From Maratus speciosus (lineage: Eukaryota; Arthropoda; Arachnida; Araneae; Salticidae), in NCBI GenBank assembly GCA_963932465.1, contig OZ010786.1:446884619-446948618 (forward strand): a stretch of 64,000 nucleotides of DNA. Reading direction: 5' to 3'. Positions 34,668 through 46,397 of the stretch are shown here, piece after piece. Below the pieces are notes generated by a model. It did no database searches. It was given only the letters and a program-made list of their open reading frames with translations, and had not been told where the DNA came from. Made by a program: the position numbers and the translations under genes. Every line of letters begins with the position of its first letter. The stretch's first letter is position 1.

Positions 34668-37384
34668 GTAATACAGCAATGAGTATAGGTTCAGTGTTCA
34701 ACGTCCTCCAAATTGCATTAAAAGATTGCTGTTTTCATATTAAATAAGTATTCGTGGCAACAATGCTAAGACGTCAATGGTACATGTAAAATGGTAAATG
34801 TAATATTATCTCTAAATTTTTTTTTTTATAAATATCTAAGAAGAGCGCATATATTCAATCGCTTTAAAGAAACAGTAAATATCTCAAACCTAAATAAAGT
34901 TTAATACAAGAAATAAAAAACAATTTCAGTTTTTACTTTTGCTATTTTTGCCGATTCCATTTTCATCGATGCCTTTTTTACCGCGACACTTATACAGACA
35001 CACAAGATAAGAACATTTCCTCACTGTTCCACTACAAAAAATGTTAGCAATTATGATTAATAAACATCTATTATATTTGTATTTACTGCGCTTTCATTTC
35101 TAGAATAAAAAAGACAATTTACATGTGAACATTTTTAAACAATACCAGACAAGAACAGTACCTAAAACAGTCGATAATTTAATCTTCAACAAATGTTCAA
35201 GAATAAAAACTCAGAGAAATAGTTCTGAGTATGCTATAGATGAAAAGTTTATTTTCTTATTTTCCATTGTATGTAACACTTTCAAAATTCTATCCGTGTT
35301 TTACCCCATATCAAGCTATGTACAACTGAAATGCTAACAAGAGAAAATGGTGAATACATGAAACTGCAAAGTTTAAGAGTAAAAACTAAAACTGATAATA
35401 ACTACAGCAATTTCAAAATTATAATCATATGTTTCACGCTTAAAGTACTAGAGAGATATAAGATTAGGATTTTCAAAGCTTTTTTTATGTTTTATTTTTT
35501 CGCGAACTAAGACAAAACAAAAATCTCTTAAAAATATTTGGAATAATTAAGCAAAATTAAAAAATGTGACTTTAGAAAAAAGGGCTTCGAATAATTAACA
35601 TATCTTTTGTCTTGGGGCCTACAAATGTGAAATCTTAAGTATCCTTTACTATTTTTTTAATTTCCTCATTAAAATCGATATTTGAATTTCGAGTTTTAAC
35701 GTATTAACTCAAGACCAGGACTTAAAGTTGGATTGTAGATCAGAGAAAAATAAAAATATAGAAGGAGATAATAGAAATTCGCAAATAAAAATATTATAAC
35801 GAAATTGTATGAGCTTATTTATGATTTTTAAAGAATGAGATACAAAATTTAGTTTCATAAAATATTTTTACATAAAAACTTTATCTAAAATTCAATGTAC
35901 ATTTTTCGGCACATAATATGTGCTAAAGGCAGAAGAAAATTAGTCCTAGATGCACTTGTATAGGGCATGACAGTTTCAAATGTTCACTATAGATCTTGAT
36001 CTATAAATTTGATTTTCAAGAACAAGGTATTGACAGTTTTGTAATGTAAACCTTTATCTCACTTCTCATTGAATATTTCCAACCAGAAATACAATTATGT
36101 AAGGTGTTATGCTACATCAAATTACAAAGCTGATACTTTGTCTGAAAATGATATTTTAAATGCAAATGGATACACTAAGGGTACATTGTACTGATTTCTA
36201 AATTTCATCAAAATGTGTATGTGTTTCAAGTTAATCCAATATAGGTATGTATTTAGACTGGGAAATAGTATTAGGTCACAGCTCTGGAACTATTAATCTG
36301 AAATATATTTATCTGAAAATTGCAGATTTTAAATTTTAGTCTATTTGAAATGCAATATGTTGGACACCAGATGACACTTTTAATAATTCCACGGAAAAAT
36401 GTATCAGATGAGAGGGATTTGTGAAATATTATTGAATTGACATTTTTTCTGCGTATCTCAAAGGGGTACACACTCTATTTAAACTTTTGATGGTTTTAGG
36501 TGAGCTTCAGAACTATTGAAGAAGGAAATAGACTGTGCACATTTGTCTTTTATCTGCTCGTGATGTCATGAAATGACAATAAAGGTTCTTCTAGAAGATA
36601 AGATAATGTTGTTAATAAGGCCACCGGGCTATATCTTCTAGGTAAAGGTATCGAAGCAACAAATTCTTTATGTGTTCTTGACACGAGTGGATAATTTCAA
36701 ACACAACAGATACCGGCTTCGCCGTCATTTTTGGACCACAGCATTTTTCGACATGCCGTTGTTAAAAACAGTAATTAAACTTTCATATGAAATCAGCATA
36801 AATTATTGATAGAACTTTACTATTTCCATGATAATGGTGATAGTTTAAAGATTTTTTTTAATGTATATTGAGACATTGTATTTTTAATTATGTTTATGAT
36901 TGAAAGTAAACTACTATATGAAAAACAGAAATCCCCTAATAAATTCAAGCATCATAAGGACTACTATTATTAAGGGCCACTTCAATTTCATCACATATTA
37001 TCATTGCCAAAGCTAATTAAACATTTTCTGTGTCAATATTTGTATAAAACAAGGAATCTATCTAAACAGAGCACTATACAGTGATGGAGTGATTAGAATT
37101 AACCGTTTGTCTGTTCCAAACGGAATGCCCGTAAATAGAGCAGCCACCGAGTAATTTACTAAAATAAAAATTCTGTATTTTGTTCTATTTTAAATTAATA
37201 CACTGTAAAAAAAGACAGATTTTGCGAAAATGTACTACAGTCATGAACGGAAACATAGAATAACTTCTTCCAAGTCACCCAAGATTCTGAAAAGCGTTCC
37301 TTTATCTTTAAAAACTTCAGAAAATAATTTATCTTTGAAATTTAAACAAGAATTTATAAAAATAATTTTTTTTAGCTGTCCTTA
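34668..37384. other. No recognised gene
   Basis: AT-rich sequence with scattered 60-70 codon ORFs lacking domains. I see no inverted or tandem repeats that I would defend. Confidence 0.5.
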
Positions 37385-38410
37385 GTTTTCGACAACGTTT
37401 CCGAGTAGCTTTTATAGTGCATTAATCAGTTCTCTCTACCCAGAAAATAGGTTTTTCGGATGCTATGAGCTCCCATGTAAATATTTTTATATTCAGCTAA
37501 CATGTTTTACTGGAAACATATAGAATTAACATTATTATCAATAACATTAAAATTAGAATTTTTCTGTTACAATTACATGCACAATTTCAGTTATGCAGCT
37601 GAAAATGTTTAGTAGAGGTCTGATAGCTTTCAAAAACGGATTTTCCGGGTAGAGAGAACTGAAGAATGTATTGTAAAAGCTGCTCAAAGAAAATTCCGAA
37701 AATTACGATTAGCTATTAAAAATTTATTTTTATAAATTCTTATTTAAATTTCGAAAATAAATTGTTTTCTGAGATTTCTAAAGGTAAAAGAATGATTTTC
37801 GGAATATTGGGTGACTTGAAAGCGGTTATCGAATATTTTCGTTCGTGATTATAATAAATTTTCGTAGTTTAAGAAACATCTGTCTTTTATATTCTTGCTG
37901 TAAGTCATGTATTTTGAAAATTGAGACCTTATTTAAAACACATAATAAAACCACTTTAAAATGTATTGTTTTGTATATTACTCCTGGTCACATATACTCC
38001 TGGCCATTATTAAAGAGCGACAAGAGTATACCTATACGTGATTTATTATTGTAAATATATTCTTAAATATTGCATCTAACAACATTTAAAATTGTTAATT
38101 ATGATATAACACAGTTTATTGGGATCTGAAACCTTAATGTTGCCTTATTTGGTGCAGCCGTATACTATATGGAATAAGACGCTGTGTTTTTGGTTCTAAA
38201 TATATTTCTAAATATTACAAATTAAAAAAGATAATTTTACATGAAATAAAATTAATATAACATGTTTTAATATTATACCAAAATGTAAAAACCATATTTC
38301 ATTAGAAAATAATCTTTAAAACAATTTACTGATAGGTTGTTAAAATTATTCAGCTGTACTCGAAATTTCATATCCATAATCGTTATTTATTTTTAATGTT
38401 CACTGAAAAA
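37385..38410 (+). repeat. R1-related segment (copy D) with inverted pair
   Basis: It begins with an arm containing AACGTTTCCGAGTAGCTTTT and TTAATCAGTTCTCTCTACCC (37395-37442). About 230 bp on comes the inverted partner (GGGTAGAGAGAACTGAAGAA near 37648, then AAAAGCTGCTC). TTATGCAGCTGAAAATGTTT (37592) matches R1 copies A and B, and the right side (ATTCAGCTGT near 38350) matches A near 745. Without insertions between the arms, this copy shows the hairpin that is spread apart in copy B. Confidence 0.5.
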
Positions 38411-38446
38411 TAAGAATTAAGTATTCATATATATATATATATTAGG

Positions 38447-38745
38447 GTGGAGCGGAATTATTTTTTTCTTCAAATCAAAATTGGGCGGAGTGGTAAAGTT
38501 GTTCTATCAGATCTTCATTCTAAATATGAAATATCTTTGAAAAATATTAATATTAAATACTGCCCCAAGGTCACTGAATATTGAGAAAAAGCGTAAAAGC
38601 GCTCGCTTATGGAAAAACTTTTTTCTCCAAATCCAAATGGGGTGGTATGGGAAAGTTGCTCTATCATATCCTAATTCTGAATAAAAAATATCTTTTAAAA
38701 ATATCAATATTAAATACTGCCCCAAAGTCATTTAATTTTGAGAAA
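38447..38745 (+). repeat. Two tandem copies of a terminal unit (GGGTGGAGCGG)
   Basis: Two units of about 150 bp (38447-38590 and about 38594-38745) share CAAATC(A/C)AAAT, GGG(C/T)GG, TTG(T/C)TCTATCA and AAATACTGCCCCAA. Inverted relatives are at 41830-42036 and a partial one at 51961-52075. The left unit begins the large foldback and may be the transposon end. Confidence 0.7.
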
Positions 38746-39577
38746 AAACGCAAAAGTTGTGCATTTTCCCATTTTTTCCCCTCAAATATACAAACTATTT
38801 TATTAATTTAATTTAAAAGGATTATCATCGAATTATTATTATTATTGTTATTATATATTTATAGTAAAATTATGTAATAATTATACCAAATTCGCTTTTA
38901 TTATGCTTACTCAACGACTATACTTTTTTTTTTTTAATATATGAATTTGGATAATTGTAATTGTTTTATATTTTATTTTACCTAACCTATGTAAAAAATA
39001 TATATATATATATATATATATAATTTAAAATTACTGTTAAAGAACTATAGTAATAAGATAAAAATAATTCACTATTACAATTTACAAGCAATGAAGTTAC
39101 CATTTTATAGTAGTTAATACTGTTTTTTTGTTTCAAAAACCGGCATGTTTTTCCGAGACTCCAGACAAGTTTTAATGAACTCAACGCGTCTCAAAGGACC
39201 ACAAACAGCAGAAGAAGCCTCGGTAATCAGTTTCACACAGCTTCCAGTTTCTTGATTGTGACAAGGAAATAATTTAATCTTAGGTAAGATAAATTCATCT
39301 ATTGCCTTTGGATTTAGGATACACTTTGTAAGAATGTCATGATCTAAGAACTTACACTGTAAAAAAAATTCCGCAACGTTCCTGGGAAAAAATGGGCAGC
39401 TGAGTTGCCCATTATTTCCAAGAAACATTTCTTGAAAATGACTGGTACTTTACTGTATATGTTAAAAACTTTCTACAGAAATGCCAGTAAGTTTCCTGCG
39501 AAATACCAGGAATATTTCTGTTGACAGCAAAACATTACTGACATATTCAAGGCTGGAGTAGCACAAGAGCGAAAAAT

Positions 39578-39648
39578 GTCCAGACCAGGGATCGAACCTG
39601 GATACTTGGCGTGCCGTGCCAATGCCTTACCTGTTAGGCTATCCGGAC
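39578..39648 (-). repeat. tRNA-like SINE head
   Basis: On the minus strand GTCCGGATAGCCTAACAGGT, then GGCATTGGCACGG, then CCAGGTTCGATCCCTGG, a perfect T arm, followed by TCTGGACATTTTTCGC. The GTCCGG start and the GGACATTTTTCGC tail match the units at 1925-1998 and 2123-2196, so these are one SINE superfamily. It is not a canonical tRNA. Confidence 0.6.
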
Positions 39649-40185
39649 CGATACCTGGCTGACATAATTCACTCTGGATGTTCGTTCCCTTCATTATGAC
39701 ATTGCTGACAATTCACAGCATGCGGGATCCGCAGACGATTTTTACATTTCCAGTTGACAATTTTCGCTTTATTATCATTATTTGTTAGAATGAAAAAATA
39801 TTTTGAAATTGACATCAAAATTATTATTTATAATTTACACGAAAAAATAAATTTTCAGTTAAAATTCAATAAAGTAAATATATATGTGATATATTGTTTC
39901 TGAACTTTGCTTAAAATATAAAAATATATAAATGTAAATAATAATTAGAAAAAAATCTAGGCATAAAATATTTTGGATTTTCGTCAGTGATTATGTTAGT
40001 TTACAAGTTAGATAAAATACATATAAATTTTCATGAAAAAAAAAACCTAAACGTAATTGTATATTTTTTCCGAAAAAAAAAAAAAATTCAAATTTGCAGC
40101 AATTCAAAGTGTCAAATATATGTCAAATTTAAATCAAATTGTAATAAAGTGTTAAAATATAAAATTAATTAAAAAAGAAAAAAAA

Positions 40186-40262
40186 CGTCAAGAGGTAGCA
40201 TCGAACCCGGGCCGTACGGGTGGCGTGCAAGCTTTCTGGATCCACACCACGAAAGACACGTT
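40186..40262 (-). repeat. tRNA-like SINE head, second in the same element
   Basis: Minus strand: TTTCGTGGTGTGGATCC (A-box-like), TTGCACGCCACCCGTACGG, then CCCGGGTTCGATGC (B box). The cloverleaf is incomplete. The CTTGACGTTTTTTTTC tail follows. Confidence 0.4.
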
Positions 40263-41221
40263 GAGAGCTGCAAACTAATGGGTATTTGAAACGTATGCTA
40301 AAACTCGGCATCTAATTTCTGAAAATCTAAGGCCCATTTGAAGAAATCCTTTCACAAGAATAATTAGAGATAAGAACTCTAAAACATACTTTAAATTAAT
40401 CAAAATAGGTGAGAATCATATTTGATTGTCCCCTGCTTAATGCAGATCCAAATAATAGGTGTATTTTTTTTTTTTTACACAGTCTGCTCGTTAAAGATTT
40501 CACAGACAAGTACGAGAGATAATCTCTTAGTGATGTCACAGAGGTATTGTATTTTCATCTGAATTATCTTGACAATAGAGACGTAAAGGATTATGTCGTC
40601 TATTGATTTATTTGCATTCCATATTGATTTTTTTACATTCATTTAAGGAATTCGTTTTCGACACTCGCGCGCGAGCAACGGATTATAGGAAAAAAATAAT
40701 AATAAATGGCGGCCGCAGCGTTTTACTGTTTCCAACTTTTGTTCAGGAACGTTTCAGATAAGAAAACCAGAATTTCACAGGAAAGAGCTAAATTATTCTG
40801 AAAACCTGATAAAAGGCGAAACGTTCCTGGATTTTACATGGAAAGTTACCATTTTTTTTTTACAGTGTAGTTACTAGTGGTTTTATCACGATCACTTCAC
40901 CCCAATTTATAGAATCTATATAGACTTTGGCTTCAAAATTCATCCGTATGTAAAGGATTTCTTGTTTTGAGATCTTATTGTTCTGTGTAGTGCGAACGCT
41001 CTTACATAGTATGTAAGTGTGTTGGAACTACGCAGGATAATAAAATCTTGAAAGTGAAGACATTATTTACGTACGTTCAAGTTACCTGAGATCGCGTACG
41101 TAAATAATTTTTTGACTTTTGAGATTTTATTATTCTACGCAGTGCCAACACTCCTATATAGTATGCAAGAGTGTTGGCATTATGTAGAATAATAAAAGTT
41201 TCAAGAAAACAAAAGATCAAG

Positions 41222-41506
41222 TTACCTGAGATTAATTTTGAAGCCATAAATTATATCGATTTTATAAATTAGGCTGAAGTGACCGTGATAGAACCACCAT
41301 TAACTAAGTTCTTAGATCATAACATTCTTACAAAGTGTATCCTAAATCCAAAGGCAATAGATGAAGACATCTTACCTAAGATTAAACTATTTCCTTGCCA
41401 CAATCAAGCAACTGAAAGATGTGTGAAACTTATTACGGAGGCTTCTTCTGCTGTTTGTGGTCCTCTGAGACACAATGGGTTCATTAAAACGTCAGGAATC
41501 TTGTAA
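41222..41506 (+). pseudogene. Conserved unknown ORF fragment, right-arm copy
   Basis: The plus strand reads PEINFEAINYIDFIN, then an in-frame TAG (41270-41272), then EVTVIEPPLTKFLDHNILTK, CILNPKAIDEDILPK, IKLFPCHNQATERC, VKLITEASSAVCGPLR and FIKTSGIL, ending at a stop at 41504-41506 where a small frame change has occurred relative to the left-arm copy. It is therefore dead, but it keeps the domain readable and gives a second sample of the protein sequence. Confidence 0.6.
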
Positions 41507-42043
41507 AAATGTGCCAGTTTCTGAAACCAAAAATCAAATCAGTATAAATTGGCAACTTCATTGCTTGTAAATTATAACAGTAAACTATTTTTATCTTATT
41601 ATTATAATTCTTTAAGAATACTTTCAAATTATATTTTCTTACACAGGTTAAGTAAAAAATGTAAAACAATTACTTACCCAAATTTCAGATATTTAAAAAA
41701 ATTATAGTCGTTGAAATAGTATAATAAAGGCGAATTTCATATAAATATTGCATAATTTTACTATAAATATATAATAATAATAATAATAATTCGATGATCA
41801 TCCTTTTAAATTAAATTAATGTTAATAGTTTGTATATTTGAGGGGAAAAAATGGCAAAAATGCACAATTTTTACGTTTTTTCTTAGTATTCGATGACCTC
41901 GGGGCAGTATTAAATAGTAATATTTTTGTAAGATATTTTTTACTCAGAATGAGGATACGATAGAGCAGCTTTCCCACACCGCCACATTTTCATTTGGGGA
42001 AGAAAACTTTTTTATTCCACAGGCGAGCACTTTTGCGTTCCCC

Positions 42044-42305
42044 GACACTTCGGTCCCGCCGTTTCGGTGCCACCGTTTCGGTCCCGAGACATTTCGGTCC
42101 TTGGCCATTTCGGTCCCGAGACATTTCGGTCCCTGGCCATTTCGGTCCCGAGACATTTTGGCCCTGTCCATTTCGGTCCCTGGTCATTTCGGTCCCGAGA
42201 CATTTCGGTCCCTGTCCATTTCGGTCCCGAGACATTTCGGTCCCTGGGCATTTTGGTCCCTGGCCATTTCGGTCCCGAGACATTTCGGTCCCTTGCAATT
42301 TTGGT
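42044..42305 (+). repeat. 16-bp minisatellite CATTTCGGTCCCNNNN, locus 1
   Basis: About 16 units of 16 bp with core CATTTCGGTCCC and a variable tetranucleotide, mostly alternating GAGA and TGGC/TGTC to give a 32-bp higher-order unit. The left edge has variant units (GACACTTCGGTCCC, then GCCGTTTCGG). Because 16 is not a multiple of three and stops are absent, long overlapping ORFs appear in all frames; they are not genes. Confidence 0.95.
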
Positions 42306-42309
42306 ACTC

Positions 42310-45300
42310 ACCACCTTATAACTCGGATTCTAATTGTCGTGGGTCCGCCAAACGCTGCAATTTGAACATTATTTGGGCCCTTTTAAAAAATATCCCTCCC
42401 CCCTCAAATTTTATAAAAAGCTGAATATAACAGTAAGATAAATTTAAACTTTTATAACTCGTGATTATGAAATCACAGCGAGCTGAAACTTTTTTTGTTT
42501 GAACAACGTGATATAATTTTACAGGGGACATTGTCTTTTTTTTTTTTTTTTTAAACTATTATTATTTAACAGAATGGATTTTTTAATCTTTATTATTTAT
42601 TATTACTATTAGGTATTTTATGTATACTATAAACTGCTGTACAATGTTTTTTGGTTGTTTTCATACATTTTTAGAACGTTTAAATTATCATCAATTAAAT
42701 AATTAAACTGTGCTTATTTTTTTCTTTTTCCAATTAGATTAATCATAAATGTCTTCAATAATTCAATTAGACACTTATAAGCTATTATATGCAAATATTT
42801 CCTCAAATCACCCCTCTACACCCTTTCCTTTAATAATTCAGAAATAAGATATATTTATTGAAGCACAAATTTAATTTTTCTTATTATTTTTATAATACAA
42901 AGTTGCATCGTATAAATTTGTTTTCGTAAGTTACTTTACCATTATAAACATTGGGAAAACAATAGTGATTTGGTAACTAGGCGTGCTATGAAAAATATTT
43001 TGTTTTCAGAAAACTCCATCCACCACTTAATTATTATTTTTTTATTATTGCAATTTTTTAAGTCTTCTCACCCTTTGAAGACGATTTTTGTAATCTAACT
43101 TTACTGAATTTGGGCCTATTTCTTTGTAATAAGATTATTATTTTTAATTTTATATAATAATGTAACTATTACTTTAATTAATTTTATTTGTAAATTTTAA
43201 CTGACAAAACTAAGCTTTTTTATATTTGTCTTTTACTATATTTATTTTTTATACTACCCTTTTCCTCCCACTTTCCCAGAAAAAATAATAATATATTTTT
43301 ATTTTACTTTTATTAATAATTATATTAATAGTTTTACATTTCGGTAACTTTAAATATAAAAATAAACAGATAAAGGATAAATTTCAGTTTATAACTACTA
43401 TAAAATATAATGATAAATTGAATATAAAATATATTATGTATCGATTTTATTTTAAAGTAGAAATTTGTAATGTATATTAATAATGTTATTAATTTAAATA
43501 TATGAACTATTTTATATGTCAATATTTTTAAATATTTATGAGCAGTTATGGGCGCGCCAGATGTATGGCTAACAGTAACCACTTTTAAAATGTTAAATAA
43601 TAATAATAATAATAATATATGTTGTAAGATTACAGAAAAAAAGTCAGTACAGAGAAAAAAAAAGAAGGGTTATTTATTTATTTTTGTAAGATGTTTATTA
43701 ATATTCGGATTTATATCAAGTTAGAAATATTCTATATTGTATCTTTTTTCCATTACACAGAAAATTATTTTTCATCTAAAAACCTATGCTAGGTTGGCAC
43801 GGTTTTTTATGTAATGTGTGCTTAGTTCGTCTTTCAGAATTCTAAAGGAAAACATTCTTTACATCTTCAAATTTTGAGACAAATCAACGAGGTTTTAAAT
43901 TTATTTCAATAGTGATTGCATTTCTAGATTCGATGAATTCCGAAATATTTTGAAACACATTACAGCAACATTTGAACATCTCTAATTCCATGCTATAATG
44001 ACAATTTTGAAGAATGGCTGTGTATCAAAATATTTAAAAAAGTATAAAATTTAAGTCGCCCTGAATACAAAGCGGTACGAATAATGTTTTACGTTCATAT
44101 CGTAAATTCCCATTTATCTGGATAACTTGTAACAATAGATGTTTACATTTTGTTCTAAAACTGTCTGGGAATTTCGTCCCTTGTAAAAAAGGTACTATTC
44201 AGTCGGAATTCTTCCCTTTTTCTCCATGCAGGGGGAAATACTAATCCTTTTCTACGTTCTTTTCCTCCCACTCCTAAGATTGATGTCTTCTACATTGACA
44301 TTACTCCTACGAAGGGGGGTATCAAATTTTTCAACTGGTTTTCGGACGTTTCGGTTCTATGAAGAACCTGTATAATTTCAGCCTCGGTAACGAAAGAGTT
44401 GTTTTTATAATATAAATCTTCAGTCCCCCCCTCTTCGTATGAAAATCAGAAGTCATAAGTTATGTGATTAATATTTATATTTCTTAGGATACAAATACAT
44501 TTTAAAGTTTGAATTAAAATATTATTTAAACTAAATATGAAACATCAGGCAGACTTGAATAAATTTAAAAAACAATTTAATTTAAAAACTCATAATTTTT
44601 TAATTGATTTTTTTTATTTAATTGCTTTTTAAATATTATATCTCGTTTCTACAAGTATTTGTATTTTTAAGATTATACTGTTTTTGTTGAACAGTTCTAC
44701 CATTTTTCGATAAAGGCAGGCATTCTTTTTAAAAACGCTGTTAAAATTGGCGCTTTGAATAGAATTACGCGGGAATGGCACGCGCTATTCTATATAGATT
44801 CTATGTAAACATTATAGAGTCTTCACCAGAAAGAATACTTTGGACAATCTTTTGCAAAATCAAGTCAACCCGAATCCCAGCTCAAGAATCAAAATCTAAG
44901 TCGAATCCGAAACAAAGAAAGTCAAACCGATTCGTAGCAAAATGGTAGAAATTAAAATGATATGTAAAGAAAATATATAGCACGAACCGCAGGTCGCGTC
45001 ATTTTCGGATAAAAGCGAGTTTCCTAGCCCTATGCAAAACGCTACGTGTCTACACCATAGTCAATAAATTTGAATCTTTAATTTTATTTCAAATTATTTT
45101 CGTAAAAACATTTTCATTTCTGCTATGTATTCTCTAAATTGTGCTTTCTTGAGCCAAATCTTTCATATTTACTGACCCCCCCCCCCACACACACACCTAC
45201 TTAACTGTACCCCCTTCTACATTTTCAACATCAAGATGATGAAAATTCTTCGCTTTCAAAAATTTTCATTTGTTTGTCATTATTTCAACTCTTTTAAAAT

Positions 45301-45583
45301 CTCTGTATGTAAAGTTTTTTCTTTTCATTTCATGTCTTTTCCCATTCTCGTCCCCCGAAAAACTAGCTTTGGTCAAAGTTTCCATAAATATATAAAAGTT
45401 GATGTCCTTATACATAAGCTATCCATATAGCGCATTGAAAGAATCAACAGAATATATTTTCTGTTTACACCCCCCCCCCCATTCCAGGTACATCTTAACG
45501 AACAGTCCACGTCTCCGGCATAGAATAATTTTTTAATACACAGCACTTATATATTTGTGTCTTTAGTATAATGCCATGTATAA
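42310..45583. other. AT-rich stretch without recognised genes
   Basis: It holds (TAA)n/(TTA)n runs, C homopolymers (45175-45187 and 45470-45480) with a short (CA)n, and segments of CCTCCC-rich sequence near 42395 and 44210-44300 that faintly resemble the unit of the 50.6-51.6 kb array. No conserved ORF. Confidence 0.45.
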
Positions 45584-46397
45584 TACAGTAAAACCTGTGT
45601 AAGTAGACCACTTGCGGTGCCGCACTTCAGTGGTCAACTTAGAGGAGTGGTCAATTTATAAAGGGTGATGATAAATTTACCTTTTTTTACGTAATATTCA
45701 TACCATATAATTTTTTCTCACAAAAATTTTATTTATTGACAGGCTTTAAAATAATAATGTATTACCATGCATATTTCTAACACCTTATAAAAGAAAAGAT
45801 TAACTACAAGAATGAATTAATAGTTTTGTATCAATTTTAAAATAAATTAATATTACTACTATTTATTAAAAAAACAGTCAATCAATATACAGCCAATTAA
45901 TGATTCTTCAAACTATACTAGTTATTATACATAATTTATAAAATCATTAAAAAAATATTTCTGCTTACCAAGTAGCACCTGGGGTTATTGAAAGAGAAGG
46001 GAAGGAATGATAAGAGAATGGGAAATAGAAGAAAGAAATATAGAATCAAAGAATGGAGGGGGAGGGTTGAAAAGCCAAATCCACAAGAGCAACAATGTAA
46101 GAGTAGATAAGCCTTGAATTATTTACCTACACCTATCACTGCTAAAAGCATTTCCCAGGCTAAGAACTATTTCACCCTTTTAGAAATTCTAGTTAAAAAG
46201 AAAAAAAAAAACAGAAAATTTCGTGGAAAGTTACTTTTTTTTATTCATGATTTGTTAGCTTTTTGGATGGTCAAGTTATAAAGGGTTTTGATGGGCATTT
46301 TATAATAGTTCTAGTCAAATTTGTATAATTTCAGTGGTCAAGATACAATCTAGACAGGTGGTCAAGTTACAAAGGGTTTGTCTTATAGTTTTGTATA

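Larger units (their letters stand above)
39355..40867. mobile_element. 1.5-kb TA-flanked element inserted in the left arm
   Basis: The termini are CACTGTAAAAAAAA on the left and, inverted, CACTGTAAAAAAAAAA on the right, with CGTTCCTGG just inside both. TA duplications lie at 39353-39354 and 40868-40869. The uninterrupted sequence in the right arm (TGGTTAATGG-side CCATTAACTAAGTTCTTAG at 41294-41312) shows the empty site. Two tRNA-like SINE heads lie inside. No transposase is seen. Confidence 0.75.
39114..40946 (-). pseudogene. Conserved unknown ORF fragment, left-arm copy, split by an insertion
   Basis: Reading the minus strand from about 40946 gives MNFEAKVYIDSINWGEVIVI and KPLVTKF; after skipping the inserted element (39355-40867) the frame continues FLDHDILTKCILNPKAIDE, then KIKLFPCHNQE, CVKLITEASSAVCGPLR, FIKTCLESRKNMPVFETK and a stop at 39114. 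The right-arm copy has the same frame. Several codon differences between the copies are synonymous, which suggests past protein-level constraint. The cysteine/histidine-containing FPCH(N/T)Q...VKLITEAS block reminds me of an uncharacterised arthropod protein family, but I cannot name it. Confidence 0.6.
38590..42036. repeat. Large foldback palindrome, arms about 1 kb
   Basis: The left arm (38590-39354 continuing at 40868-41078) and the right arm (about 41090-42036) are inverted copies along their length. The centre is ATTATTTACGTACG ... CGTACGTAAATAAT (about 41068-41106). Each arm carries a small internal hairpin (CCAACACTC / GAGTGTTGG type), the same ORF fragment, a common 3' flank (CTTCATTGCTTGTAAATT) and the terminal unit. 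A 1513-bp TA element interrupts the left arm only. It could be a long-TIR (foldback) transposon or an inverted duplication of a transposon end. Confidence 0.8.

Noticed and set aside
41990..42424. Overlapping 84-123 codon ORFs on both strands with SRDRN.GPK / RSRDISVPGHFGP repeats
   Set aside because: Produced by a stop-free 16-bp minisatellite, which is open in every frame because 16 is not a multiple of three; the related locus behaves the same way. No independent evidence of a repeat protein.
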